64,000 nt of DNA from Lycium barbarum (Eukaryota > Streptophyta > Magnoliopsida > Solanales > Solanaceae). The notes below the pieces were generated by a model, which was given only the letters and a program-made list of their open reading frames with translations, did not search any database and was not told the origin of the DNA. Where the stretch lies: contig NC_083342.1 of assembly GCF_019175385.1 (NCBI RefSeq), forward strand, positions 117,428,376-117,492,375. Reading direction: 5' to 3'. The position numbers and the translations under genes were made by a program. The first letter of the stretch is position 1. Every line of letters begins with the position of its first letter. Of this stretch, positions 22,156 to 31,823 are shown in pieces.

Positions 22156-23294
22156 ACCTTTTCCCCTCTTTAAACCGGCAATATATCACTTTGATTCCTA
22201 ATATTCTGCATATGGACAAATGTGAAAAGGCAAACGAGATCAAATTGTAGAAACACCACAAAAGGAACAAGAATATTCACAAGCCACTAGAGAAGCGAGT
22301 TATAGCGTTAATGCAAGCTCTATAAGAATTGTAACAAAAATCAACTGGTGATTCATCACTTTTTCTTGCAAGAATTAACAGAATCAATATACATATAAAT
22401 ACAGAAGTATTTCCTCCAATGTTTTTGCATGTACTAACAGACTGAATAAACTCCCTTAGATCTTCACAACTCATCTACGTCTTCCCACAAACATGTTCAG
22501 TGCAATGCCTAGTCAAAACAGCCCAAAGGATTTCTTCATTCACTAGATAGACTACACGTAAATGGTCAAACCCTTTACTTTGGGCTTATTTAGGTTTTTC
22601 TTGAGAATAGTGTGATATACCTAAATTACAGAGCCAAGATGGACATAGTCGCTACAAGAAACTGCAGAATAGCTTCCTAGGGCCGAAAAGACTTACAATC
22701 TATTCAGAGGGCCAAAAAGACTTTACAATCCATTCCGAGACTCTAACAAGGATCATTACCTTAAGTTTTCTATTTCAATCAAGTTGAACTAACTTAACTA
22801 AAAAGTAGTACATGGTGATCAGTGAAAGACCAAGGCAAGTACTTTGAGCAATAATACCTCTTTCAGGCAATTCCATAAAAGCAAGACAATGGAGGAAGAT
22901 GCAGGGAAACCATCTGCGTCATAAGATTTTGGCTCTCCATATTCATTGACAGAAGGGATAAAGTCCTTATAAACCGCAAAAGGTCCATTGAATACAGGTG
23001 CCTCAACAACCCGAGCATTGATAGAATTCCCAAATTTTGAAACCAAGATTTCAGCAATTTTCTGCAGGTCAGATAGCCTCTCAATCACTGGATTTCCTGT
23101 CCCTTTAATCTTATCTCCGTTGAAAAAAATAGCATTTGCAGCAGGCACCTACATCTCATACAAAACACAAGACATTACGAGCAGGTCATTCAATTAAAAC
23201 CAATAAAGAAAGAACAACTTTCTTGCTATCCAAAACAGTAAATGGCTAACATGTCCATCACTTCAATTAAAAACAAACATTCCTTTTACAGTAT

Positions 23295-23530
23295 TTTTTA
23301 TTATAGATAAAGAGACAAAGTCCATAAACCAAAAGTAGAGCACCTAATCATCTATATGGTTCTCTATGATTGAGACCCAATCATCTATAGACTAATAGGG
23401 TCTCATGGGAAGACCAAAAATAAACTAAAAACGTCGCAACTTTACAAAATCACTCTCAACGACCCATGCCCCCTTCGAACCTCTCCTTCTTTTTCGTCTA
23501 TGTAGAGCCGCCTTCACTAAGCTCGGCTTA
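23295..23530. other. Copy B-specific insertion of about 235 bp in intron 1
   Basis: Copy A reads CAGTATCTACATAG..GAACTTTGC near 12421-12450. Copy B has extra sequence between CAGTATTTTTTA and GAACTTTGC. The insert contains a local near-repeat (AATCATCTATA at 23347 and 23389) but no recognisable ends, so it is not classified. Confidence 0.5.
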
Positions 23531-24030
23531 TGTGAACTTTGCTACGCGAGAACTCATAGTAAGTTGATGCCAGTATAAAAATAGTCCAACGTTGATGAAT
23601 TCAATAAATACTATGTTCAACATGCCCACATATGTAAGTGCTCTTAAATAGATATAGTATAAAGGACTTATACATATAAATGACCCCTACGAATTAAGAA
23701 TTGAAGGGTAGCAAGAACGAATACATATAAATGACCCCAACTAATTTGGAATTGAAGCGCAGTTCTTAATGGATTGATCCAGGTAGCTAGCTACAATATT
23801 AAAATGGCAATTCCGAAAAAAGAAAAAAGTGAATTAGATTGGGAGGTGGGATGTTTGGATAATTAAACTCTCAACAGGATTTAAGGTTTACAAAGAACTT
23901 ACAGAGAGAGACAGAGAGAGATTTAGTAGAAGGAGAGAGGCAAAGAGAAGCAGCAACTCGATAATAAGTGGTGCTATTAGTGTACAATGGCACCTTCAAG
24001 ATTCCTGTCCAACGATCCATGGAAATATTA

Positions 24031-25094
24031 AGAGAAAAGGCCATAAACAGTCGTATGGGAGCACGAGGTCTAAAACGGTCCCTTAACTATATACTTATCG
24101 GTTTTAGTCCTTTAACTATCCAAAAAATTATCAAATTTAGTCTCCATCTATTTTTTTATACAAATAGCGTACAAACTCATAAAACTTCGAGAGATTAATC
24201 GTTAAACCATTCCTCAGACCTATATTTCATCCCTGCTTCTTTTTCTCAAGTTTATTCTTTAACCTCAATTTTTTTCCTCAAGTTCTCTCTCGCGTTTCGT
24301 AACCGACGGACTACATCAGTTAAAACCGACCCAGATCTCACGTCGGTTTTTTTTTTTTTTTTTGAAAATTAAATAATGAAATGTTGGAACTTGGAGTCAA
24401 ACCCAGGTATGTTCCTCGACATTAAAGGGCTTTACCACTAGATCACTATTATTTTTTGTTCATATACTTACATTGATTTACTTTATACTGTTTTTTCGCT
24501 CTAAAAACCGACGGGCTTCGTCTCTGTCGGATTTTATAAAAAAATAAAAATAAAAATAAAAAATCGACGGACTCCATCGGTTTATTTTAGAAAATAATAT
24601 AACAAATAATTATATTTTTTTGGGCATTTTTGTGCAAAAAATAATTAACGCAGTCCGTCGATTTTCTTAAAAAAAAGATTTAAAAAAATTATTGAAAAAA
24701 CCGACAGAATCTGTCGGTCTTTCCGTCGGTTTTTACCAGTTTTTTAGTAGTGTTTGAGAAGAATGGCTACAGAAATTTTGTGCCTGAGTTTGTCTTTTCA
24801 AATTTTAGAGACTCGAGAGCGACATTAGTGCCAGAATGCACTTTTTTTTTTTTTTTTAACAAGAGGAACTTGAGGAAAAAGAAGCAGGGAGAGAAAAATA
24901 TAGGTCTGAGGAATGGTTTAATGATTAATCTCACGAAGGTTTATGAGTTTGTACGCTGTTTGTATAAAAAAATAGATGGAGACCAAATTTGATAAGTTTT
25001 TAGATAGTTAAAGGACTAAAACCGGTAAGTATATAGTTAAGGGATTATTTTAGATCTACTCCCATATATAAGGGACTATTTATGGCCTTTTCTC
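24031..25094. mobile_element. Non-autonomous Mutator-like element (MULE) with long TIRs
   Basis: The ends (A)GAGAAAAGGCCATAAA and the inverted TTTATGGCCTTTTCTC extend into terminal inverted repeats of roughly 200-250 bp on each side (to ~24270 and from ~24860). A 9-bp target duplication GAAATATTA flanks it (24022-24030 and 25095-25103). Copy A has the empty site, GGAATATTAACC near 13117. Nine-bp duplications with long TIRs are typical of MULEs. There is no transposase. It sits 10 bp upstream of the start codon of the C2orf69-like pseudogene. The interior holds CACTA-type and SINE-like fragments. Confidence 0.88.
24290..24750. mobile_element. CACTA-type fragment nested within the MULE
   Basis: TTTTTTAGTAGTG at 24738-24750 is a typical CACTA right terminus. 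It is preceded by repeated subterminal motifs CCGTCGGTTTTT / AAACCGACGG (near 24303, 24343, 24507, 24565, 24653, 24700 and 24723). No matching CACTACT left end is visible, so the element is truncated or its left end decayed. Around 24366-24450 a tRNA-like minus-strand stretch (CTAGTGGTAAAG then GGTTTGACTCC) may be a SINE remnant. Confidence 0.6.
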
Positions 25095-25322
25095 GAAATA
25101 TTAACCTGAGCTAAACCTTTTAAATGACTGATTGGATTCACAATGGAGAATTCATTATTAATACTAGACAAAGGAATCTGCCGGTCCAGAGGTCGGGTCG
25201 AGGAAAATTCGACGAACGACACAAAATAATTTTTTGGGACTAATAAGGGTTCAATTATGTGGTTGGTACAATGGAAAATAATTTTTAAAAGTACTGCTAC
25301 TATTTTTTTTAATAAATAAATA

Positions 25323-25573
25323 CTCCCTCCGTTCTTATGTGACACTTTTCGTTTTTTGATGTTATTTGATTAAACCTTGAAATTAAATTTGATAAGATTA
25401 ACTCAATATTTTAAGATTAAAATTTATATATTTGAAAATTACATGAAAAATATTATATGTTGCAATTTTTCTCATATTAATTTGGTGAAAAAATACATCT
25501 TAAAATGTTAATCAAAATTCATGCGGTTTGAATCTTGAGAAGCGAAAAGTGCCACATAAATTGAGACAGAGAG
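25323..25573. mobile_element. Stowaway MITE
   Basis: CTCCCTCCGTTCTTATGTG and the inverted complement at 25544-25573 (GCCACATAAATTGAGACAG) are flanked by TA at 25321-25322 and 25574-25575. Confidence 0.75.
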
Positions 25574-25814
25574 TAATTATTTGATATTTGGTTTCTTAAA
25601 AATACTTTTTAAGGAAAATATTTAACCAAATACGGATGGAAAAATGAAAAGACTTCTTCCATGCATTATATGCATTATTTTCCTCAATATCCCTAACGTT
25701 GAGACATATGGAACATTGGAGAATGTTAGAAAGTACACTACTATGTGAATAAAAAATGAAAAGATAATATAAAAGGGAAGAATTACAAATAAAACTCCTT
25801 CACTTACCAATCCT

Positions 25815-26019
25815 CTTGCCGCAATCAGGGCTACGTTGGAAGGGTAAGTACTCTATCATTCTTAATCAGAGGTTTCAGATTCGAGTTCTGCTGGGTATGG
25901 GGTCAACTTTGTTAAGGAGTACTTTACCTCTTATGTGAGACGCGACACAAATTCAAATTTAATCGGGTCTCAATGCAGGTATCGGACATAGGGTGAGAAA
26001 CGTAAAAAAAAAAAAAAAA
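25815..26019 (+). mobile_element. tRNA-derived SINE with poly-A tail
   Basis: It has a box B-like GATTCGAGTTCTG (25871-25883), a body ending CGGGTCTCAATGCAGGTATCGGACA, and a 3' A17 tract (26003-26019). Related in design to the element at 47190-47370. Copy A lacks it. Target duplications are not clear. Confidence 0.65.
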
Positions 26020-26034
26020 TTATTGAATGAACTA

Positions 26035-26532
26035 CTCCCTATCTCAAAATAGTTGACGTGTATTTCAATTACGCCTCCTTTGAAGCATTAATAAAGTTAG
26101 CATTTTCACTCTTGCATTTTCACTCTTTTACAATCTTATCTCTCCTCAATAAATATGTTCAAAATAAATGTCCACCAAGCCTTTTAACAAAATCTTTAAG
26201 AAAATATTAACTCTTAAGAAAAAATTGATATTTGACAAAATTGCCTTTAACTAAATACTACCTAATTAATATAGTATATTGATTACATAAAATTCACTTA
26301 TCTAAATAGGGATAAATATGAAAGAAAGCAATTAATTCCTTTTTGATAATGTATGTGAATACTTATTTTAAACCGAAAAGAGTACTATATACCTATGCTA
26401 ACTCCATCAATCATAAACTCTCTTAAATGTTGTAACTAATATAAAAGGTAAGATGAAAAATCTACTTAATATTATCATTGATTTTGTAAAATGATAAATA
26501 TTTTTAGTAAGGATGACATGAGACGGACGGAG
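26035..26532. mobile_element. Stowaway-like MITE (about 500 bp)
   Basis: CTCCCTATCTCAAAATAG at the left and ACATGAGACGGACGGAG at the right, each next to TA (26033-26034 and 26533-26534). It inserts directly after the SINE tail region and is absent from copy A. Confidence 0.6.
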
Positions 26533-26616
26533 TACCAATAAGTCATTAAGCTGTACGCACGAGTGACTATGAAGAGACAAATGGTGAAGTTATTGAAAAG
26601 AACAAATATAAAATTA

Positions 26617-26898
26617 CTATTTTCTCCGTCTCAAAATATTTATTGTTCTTACTAAAATACTTGTCTCAAAATATTTATTATTTTATTTAATTAAGACAAA
26701 ATTAAGTAGTTTTTCCCGTTTTATCTTTATATTAATTAGCAATATTTAGTAAGTTCTCACTATTGATGGAATAGATATTTATTGAGGAGAGATTATAAAC
26801 ATATTAAGAAGATAAAATAATTAAAATACTACTCTTATAAATGCTTTCTTGAGAGCCCGTAAATAAAAAATGCGACTAATGTTTTAAGAGGGAGGGAG
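26617..26898. mobile_element. Stowaway-like MITE
   Basis: TTCTCCGTCTCAAAATATT near the left and AGAGGGAGGGAG at the right, followed by TA. AT-rich interior. Absent from the equivalent place in copy A (near 13850). Confidence 0.55.
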
Positions 26899-26914
26899 TA
26901 GTGGATATTTCTCT

Positions 26915-27475
26915 TTTCCTTGAGGAATAGTGACGGTTATATGCAGACATTGTTGACGTTTTGCGTTTTATCTACTGCTGGCTGGTGCTTTGGGATGGAA
27001 GTATTCAACAAACCTTATCCTCAAACTAGCTAAGCTTCTTTTATTTTGGCAGCCTTAATTAGCCCCATTTGGCCATAAAAATTATTTACTTTATTCTGAT
27101 TTTTTTTTTATTTTTTTTCGAAATCAGCGTTTAGTTATGAAAATTTCAAATATAACTTGAAGTTGTATTTCGAAATATCAAAAACTCAAAAAAAATATAT
27201 TTTTTTAAAAAAATCACATTTTTTACAATTATATTTTACCAAAAATTACAATTTCAAAAATCATGGCCAAACACAACTCCAACTCCAACTCCAAAATTCC
27301 AAAAAAAAAATGATTTTTTTTTGGTATCTATGGACAAACGGGGACTTAGTCATCTGCAAAATACGTACCTATGTTCTGTGTGAATCAATATTAAAGAAAG
27401 GCAAACCATGTTGTATTAAGTACAGCATACTATTATACCTTAGCGAAAACGTACGCCAATTATGAAAACTTGGAT
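26915..27475 (-). other. Relic resembling the upstream region of the lipid transfer genes, copy B
   Basis: Shares ordered blocks with 46110-46370, upstream of the third lipid transfer gene: GACGGTTAT, TATTCAACAAACCT, TTTGGCAGCCTTAATTAG, AAATACGTACCTATGTTCTG and GGCAAACCATGTTG. No lipid transfer exon is present at lower coordinates. A TTTGGCCAT-type MITE (~27065-27345) interrupts it. Confidence 0.55.
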
Positions 27476-27978
27476 AGGTTCCTTTTCATTTCTCAAATTC
27501 TTACTTAGGTTACGAATACATATTGTAGTTTAAAATAATGCCTAGATTTAATGGATTAAAGCAAGACTCTAACCGTGGTTAAATAATTAATTCCTTTTTT
27601 TCCCATAATTTTCTGTATCCAATAGTATATACTTATATTTTTTAACTTTTTATATATATACTTATTTTTTTTTAACTTTTTATAGTGTTAACAGATTTAA
27701 GGGGGACTTTGAATCAATATTTAGTACGGAATTATCTCTTAAGTTCTAGTAAGTACTTTTTATGTTTGATGCACGCATCAGAGTAGAACATAATTACCAA
27801 GGTGGCGAAGTAACTTCAGCAATGGCGACAAGTACTTGGTATAATAATGCCTCAGTGATTTATTGCCTCGCTGTTCGTTTGTTTTTCCTTTTGGGTTAGC
27901 GAAGCAATCAAATTATCCTCAAGAAAAACACGTAACATCTTGTTGCAGTGCCACCCTAACCAAGAAAATAGCTAAAGA

Positions 27979-29894
27979 CACTACTAAAAAAAGGGATTTT
28001 TCGACCAAATAATTTTGACCTCACTTTTTGGTGGAAAAAAAATCAACCACATGAGGTCGAAATTTCCAAATTAATTTTTTTTATTTATTTTCTTTAGGAT
28101 TTTGACCACATGGGGTCGTTTTTTTACGGAAAAATATGATTTCGACCTCATGAGGTCAATTTTTTTTTTGTACAAATAATAAATGAAAAAAAATCATTTT
28201 GCACAAAAGTAAATTATATAAACATAAAATAATTAATTAAAAAATTAAAAAAAAATCAAATTTCGACCACATGAGGTCGAAAAAATTAATTCAAATCTGA
28301 TCAAATCTGGCTTAATTTTTTCGACCACATGCGGTCGAAAAAGTTCAATACATAATACACCCACACAGGCGATGAAAATATTTCATCTCCCCCCAAAACT
28401 CTCTTCTCTTTCAAAAAAATTTACCCTCTCTAAACTCATCTTCCCCAAAATTCCCACCACCCCACCAACACCGGCGTTCTCCAAGTAGGCGACGCCGTCC
28501 AGTTAAACCACCGGAGTAGCCACCAGCCGCCGCCGACTGAACAGTGAGCTGGGTTAGTCCTTTTTTTTTTTTTTGGTTTTTGTTTTTCAATCTCATTTTA
28601 TCATTATTAATTGCATTACTTTGTATAGTTGTAGTTTAATTAGAAGATTTGTTAACTTTATTGATTGTTCAATGTTTGTTTTAGGTATTAGATGATTTAG
28701 ATAATATTTCTTTGTTTGCTTTTTGGTAAGAGATTCAATTTGGTATATGAAATTGACCCATTTACTTGTTTGGAAATGAAATCGGTTCAAATAGAGATAC
28801 ACAGTTAGATGCATCTAATTGATCTGTACTTTATCTGTTATTCATGTGAATATCTAACAACTTCAGTTCAATTCCATTGTTACACCAAGTGACATATATA
28901 TCTGTAAGAGGCTATTGAGCTCTTTTTAGTTTATGTAACAAGATCTTTCCTTTAGCTTGTCGTTAGCTGTTTATAGGTTTTAATATGAAGATATTGCTAA
29001 ATACTCGTATTTGTTAAAAATTTGTGGGTTCTTGAAAGATGAAAATGGAACTTTTTTCAGTTAAAGTACTCTTTTCATGTATCACCGTATTCAATGTGCT
29101 GGTTTTTTCCATGACTGCTCAACAAGATGCAACTTTTTGAAATGATAACGCGGTTCTAATGAGAAACAATCCTAATGGATCAACTCTTATTGATACTTGC
29201 AGTTCCACAGAGCTTCTCATAGTGAGATACTTTCAATGATAAATGACAATCAGAGATGAAAAGGACACCTTAATCAGAAAAACAACCAGTGCAGTACCCT
29301 ATTGAGATTTGAGGCTAAGGTGACAATTTTTTACTCAAACGATGCCCATGACTTTGTCATAGATTGTATGATTTCTGGCACTAGTTGTTCAGCGTTTGAA
29401 ATATCAACAGTTGAAGTTGAATGATAGCATCTAATATTGTTGACTGTTTGTTTGTAGGATTCCCCTAAAAGTGAAAACCACATGATTAGGAAGAAAAGAA
29501 GGCTCATACATGAACAAAAGTCTTCTGACTCTTGGAACTGTAAGTACACAAAAACAATTGTTGGCAGTTTGTATGTAGGATTCCCATAAAAGTTGGGCAC
29601 TTGGATTTTATTTTCTCGAACTCTATCTTCTGTTTTTCTTTGTCAGTGAGATGAATGACTGAGGCTATAAACAATATTACATGTCGTTTCTCTTTTAATT
29701 CACGCCGTGTTTGATTCTAATGTGAGAAATCCTACATAGGTTACCTTATATTTTAATACTTAGTAGTTTTCATGAATATATTGATAGAATTTATGTTGCC
29801 AAGTAGAGTAGTTTGTGATGATATACTAAGAGACTGTAAACTTTCACTTATGTTAAACTTGTAACTATAAGGTTCAGTTGTACATTAGAAATTA

Positions 29895-29931
<37 letters not shown>

Positions 29932-31185
29932 TCCACCATTTATTGCATTTTAGATAGTATTCTTAATTTACTTTCTGTTTACAATAGATGCATATTCAAT
30001 CGAAATCAAGAAAGTTCGTGGAAAGCTAGAAGAAAGGTCTGCGAAATGAAGCTGTCTATGGGGAAAAGAGGGTAAAAAATCCACCAATGTGCCTTGCCCA
30101 AGATCCTGATATAGCCTGGTTTGTGATCCTTCAACTTATTGTCACATTTTTATTATAGTCTGATTTTTCTATCCAGTGATAACTTTGTGGCTTTTTGATG
30201 TTTTCAGGTATACAAAGATTGAGACTTTCTTAACTCCCTTACCTGAAGTTTCAAGTGAAGAAGAGGTGGCTGGTGGACAATTGAAAAAGTGGCCTAAAAG
30301 ATTACAAGCGATACCACCGAGGATAAACAGGGGTATTGTAACTACAATTGATAAGTGTTTGAATGTAGTTTTAATTCGAATTAGAAGTACTGGTGAATTT
30401 GATTGTAGAATGTAGTTTATGGTTGTTTAAGTGTTTCAATGTAGTTGTAATTTGAATTAGAAGTACTTTAAATTGGAATTTGAGGTTGAATTTGATTGTA
30501 GAATGTTGTAGTTTATGATTGTAGAAGTACTTTGATGAATTGGATGTGTTGGTGAATTGTATTGTTGATTTGGTTGATGAATGAGATTGGCTGGTGGGCT
30601 GTTGTAAAAGCAGCTGAATGCTGGAATTTTTTTTCCAGATTTTCGACCGCATTAGGTCGAAAATCAACCCAAATATTGATAATTTTCGACCTAGTGAAGT
30701 CGAAATTGTACCCAGAAATTAGAATTTCGACCGCATGAGGTCAAAAAACTGGGCAACATTTTGAATTTCGACCTCATGAGGTCGAAATCTGGCAACAATA
30801 TTGCTAAATTTCGACCTCATGTGGTCGAAATTTTGATTTTTTAATATTCTTTCATATTTCGACCACAAGAGGTCGAAAACTTTTAAAAAATATTTATATA
30901 AAAATAATATTTTCGACCGTGCGCGGTCGATTTTTTTTATTAATATTTAAATAAAAATAACTTTTTTCGACCTCAGGTGGTCGAAAAATTTATTTTCGTA
31001 ATTTAGGTAGAAAACTTATTTCGACCGCGTGAGGTCGAAAATATTCGACCACGTGAGGTCGAAAAAAATTTCACCCTAGTTGTTAGCGACCATGCCTTGT
31101 GGTCGAAATTTTGGTCGAAAATTGGCCTTTTTCGATCTCGTGTGGTCGAAAATTTTGGTCGAATTTCACTGTTTTTTTAGTAGTG
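27979..31185. mobile_element. Non-autonomous CACTA (En/Spm-type) transposon carrying a host gene fragment
   Basis: Termini CACTACTAAAAAAA and TTTTTTTAGTAGTG are flanked by a 3-bp duplication AGA (27976-27978 and 31186-31188). Both ends are packed with subterminal repeats of the palindromic form TTCGACC-NCATGNG-GGTCGAA. About five lie at 28000-28345 and about a dozen at 30640-31165. No transposase reading frame is present. The interior has a gene-like stretch (C-rich 5' part at 28390-28520, then AT-rich intron-like sequence) and a recognisable methyltransferase fragment at 30041-30340. A (TA)n tract lies at 29899-29930. Confidence 0.92.
30041..30340 (+). pseudogene. Captured fragment of a PMT-type putative methyltransferase gene
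   Basis: Two exon pieces with an intact-looking intron. The first ends NPPMCLAQDPDIAW with the Trp codon split at 30118 (donor GTTTGT). The second starts at 30208 after TTTTCAG and continues YTKIETFLTPLPEV, SSEEEVAGGQLKKWPKRLQA and IPPRINRG. The string W-Y-x-K-x-E-x-x-x-TPLPEVSS followed by GGxLKKWPKRL-x-x-(I/V)PPRI is typical of the middle of plant PMT (DUF248) putative methyltransferases, Golgi proteins linked to pectin modification. The retained intron indicates capture as DNA rather than from mRNA. Only about 70 residues are recognisable. Confidence 0.72.
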
Positions 31186-31547
31186 AGATGATGAAGGTTG
31201 AGAGTACAATTGCCATAGCCAAGGTGCACAAAACCTTTCCCTCCTTTTTTATTTATTTATTAAGAAATAGGAAAATACATTAGATCAATATCTCTACATA
31301 TCAAAAGATGATATATATTCTATTGTTTCACATTGGTACATATTGAATTTGCAAAATATAGATATGTGATTTTCGACTCACAGTGAGTGGTGGCTTTCTA
31401 GTAATAGAAGTATTGATCATCAAGGTGTCATCTTTTTCATTGTTTTCCCCCTTAGCGAGTTTTAAACAATATTGGAGCATATTTTATGATATATCTATGT
31501 TGAGCTGATTGAGAACTCGCTGCATTGGTTCTTGTTCAATTTGTTTT
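31186..31547. other. Short host segment between the CACTA and copia insertions
   Basis: About 360 bp of AT-rich sequence with no gene. The original host sequence continues at 36357, on the other side of the copia element. Confidence 0.5.
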
Positions 31548-31724
31548 TGTAAGATAATATTTGCCTTCATTATTCTCATTCATTCCATAGGTTAATATAC
31601 ATCCTTTACAACATAATTGTAGGCTACAAATTAGGAACTAATTTGACTAATTGATTCTAATGTATGCTATCCTAAAATAGAAGATTACAAAATATTTTTG
31701 ACTAAATATTTACATAATCTAACA
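31548..31724 (-). repeat. 3' LTR of copia element 1
   Basis: 177 bp, identical to the 5' LTR except two substitutions near its TATTTGCC end (31566 and 31568). Confidence 0.94.
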
Positions 31725-31823
31725 CACCCCCGCAGTTGAAGCGGTAGGTTTACGAACGGTTAGACTGTCCCGAAAATCATCAAATAGTACGCGCGGAAGA
31801 CCTTTGGTGAAAATATCAGCAAT

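Larger units (their letters stand above)
21276..24020 (-). pseudogene. Broken C2orf69/UPF0565-like gene, copy B
   Basis: Exons equivalent to the intact copy A gene are 24020-23903, 23148-22858 and 21852-21276. There are three independent problems. First, exon 1 is 10 nt longer than in copy A because a GA-rich tract at the splice donor expanded, so the same donor leaves phase 1 against a phase 0 acceptor. Second, exon 3 lacks 2 nt near 21667-21672, so translation leaves the family frame after NKNAT and soon stops. Third, a Mutator-like element lies 10 bp upstream of the start codon, separating it from its promoter. A 9-nt in-frame deletion near 21783 is harmless. Intron 2 holds a SINE. Some domains remain readable (GFSKGGAVLNQLVTELG) but no full-length product is possible without unusual splicing. 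Confidence 0.88.
15205..27480. repeat. Tandem segmental duplication, copy B
   Basis: Second copy of the 4370-14560 segment, in the same orientation. It is longer because of private insertions: ~460 bp at 15318-15776, a SINE at 21885-22155, ~235 bp at 23295-23530, a Mutator-like element at 24031-25094, and a SINE plus Stowaway-type elements at 25323-26900. The PPR region is the best conserved part by eye. Intergenic parts show many small indels. Confidence 0.85.
25104..27978. other. Non-coding right part of copy B and flank
   Basis: No gene is supported. It contains several small elements listed separately, the relic at 26915-27475 and a MITE with TTTGGCCAT ends at about 27065-27345. From 27480 to 27978 nothing is recognised except a short minus-strand frame cut by the CACTA element (see findings). 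Confidence 0.6.

Noticed and set aside
27990..31165. Regularly repeated ~22-bp palindromes (TTCGACC..GGTCGAA) that could suggest a CRISPR-like or regulatory array
   Set aside because: They cluster at both ends inside CACTACT termini with a 3-bp target duplication, so they are CACTA subterminal repeats. Spacing is irregular and there are no unique spacers.
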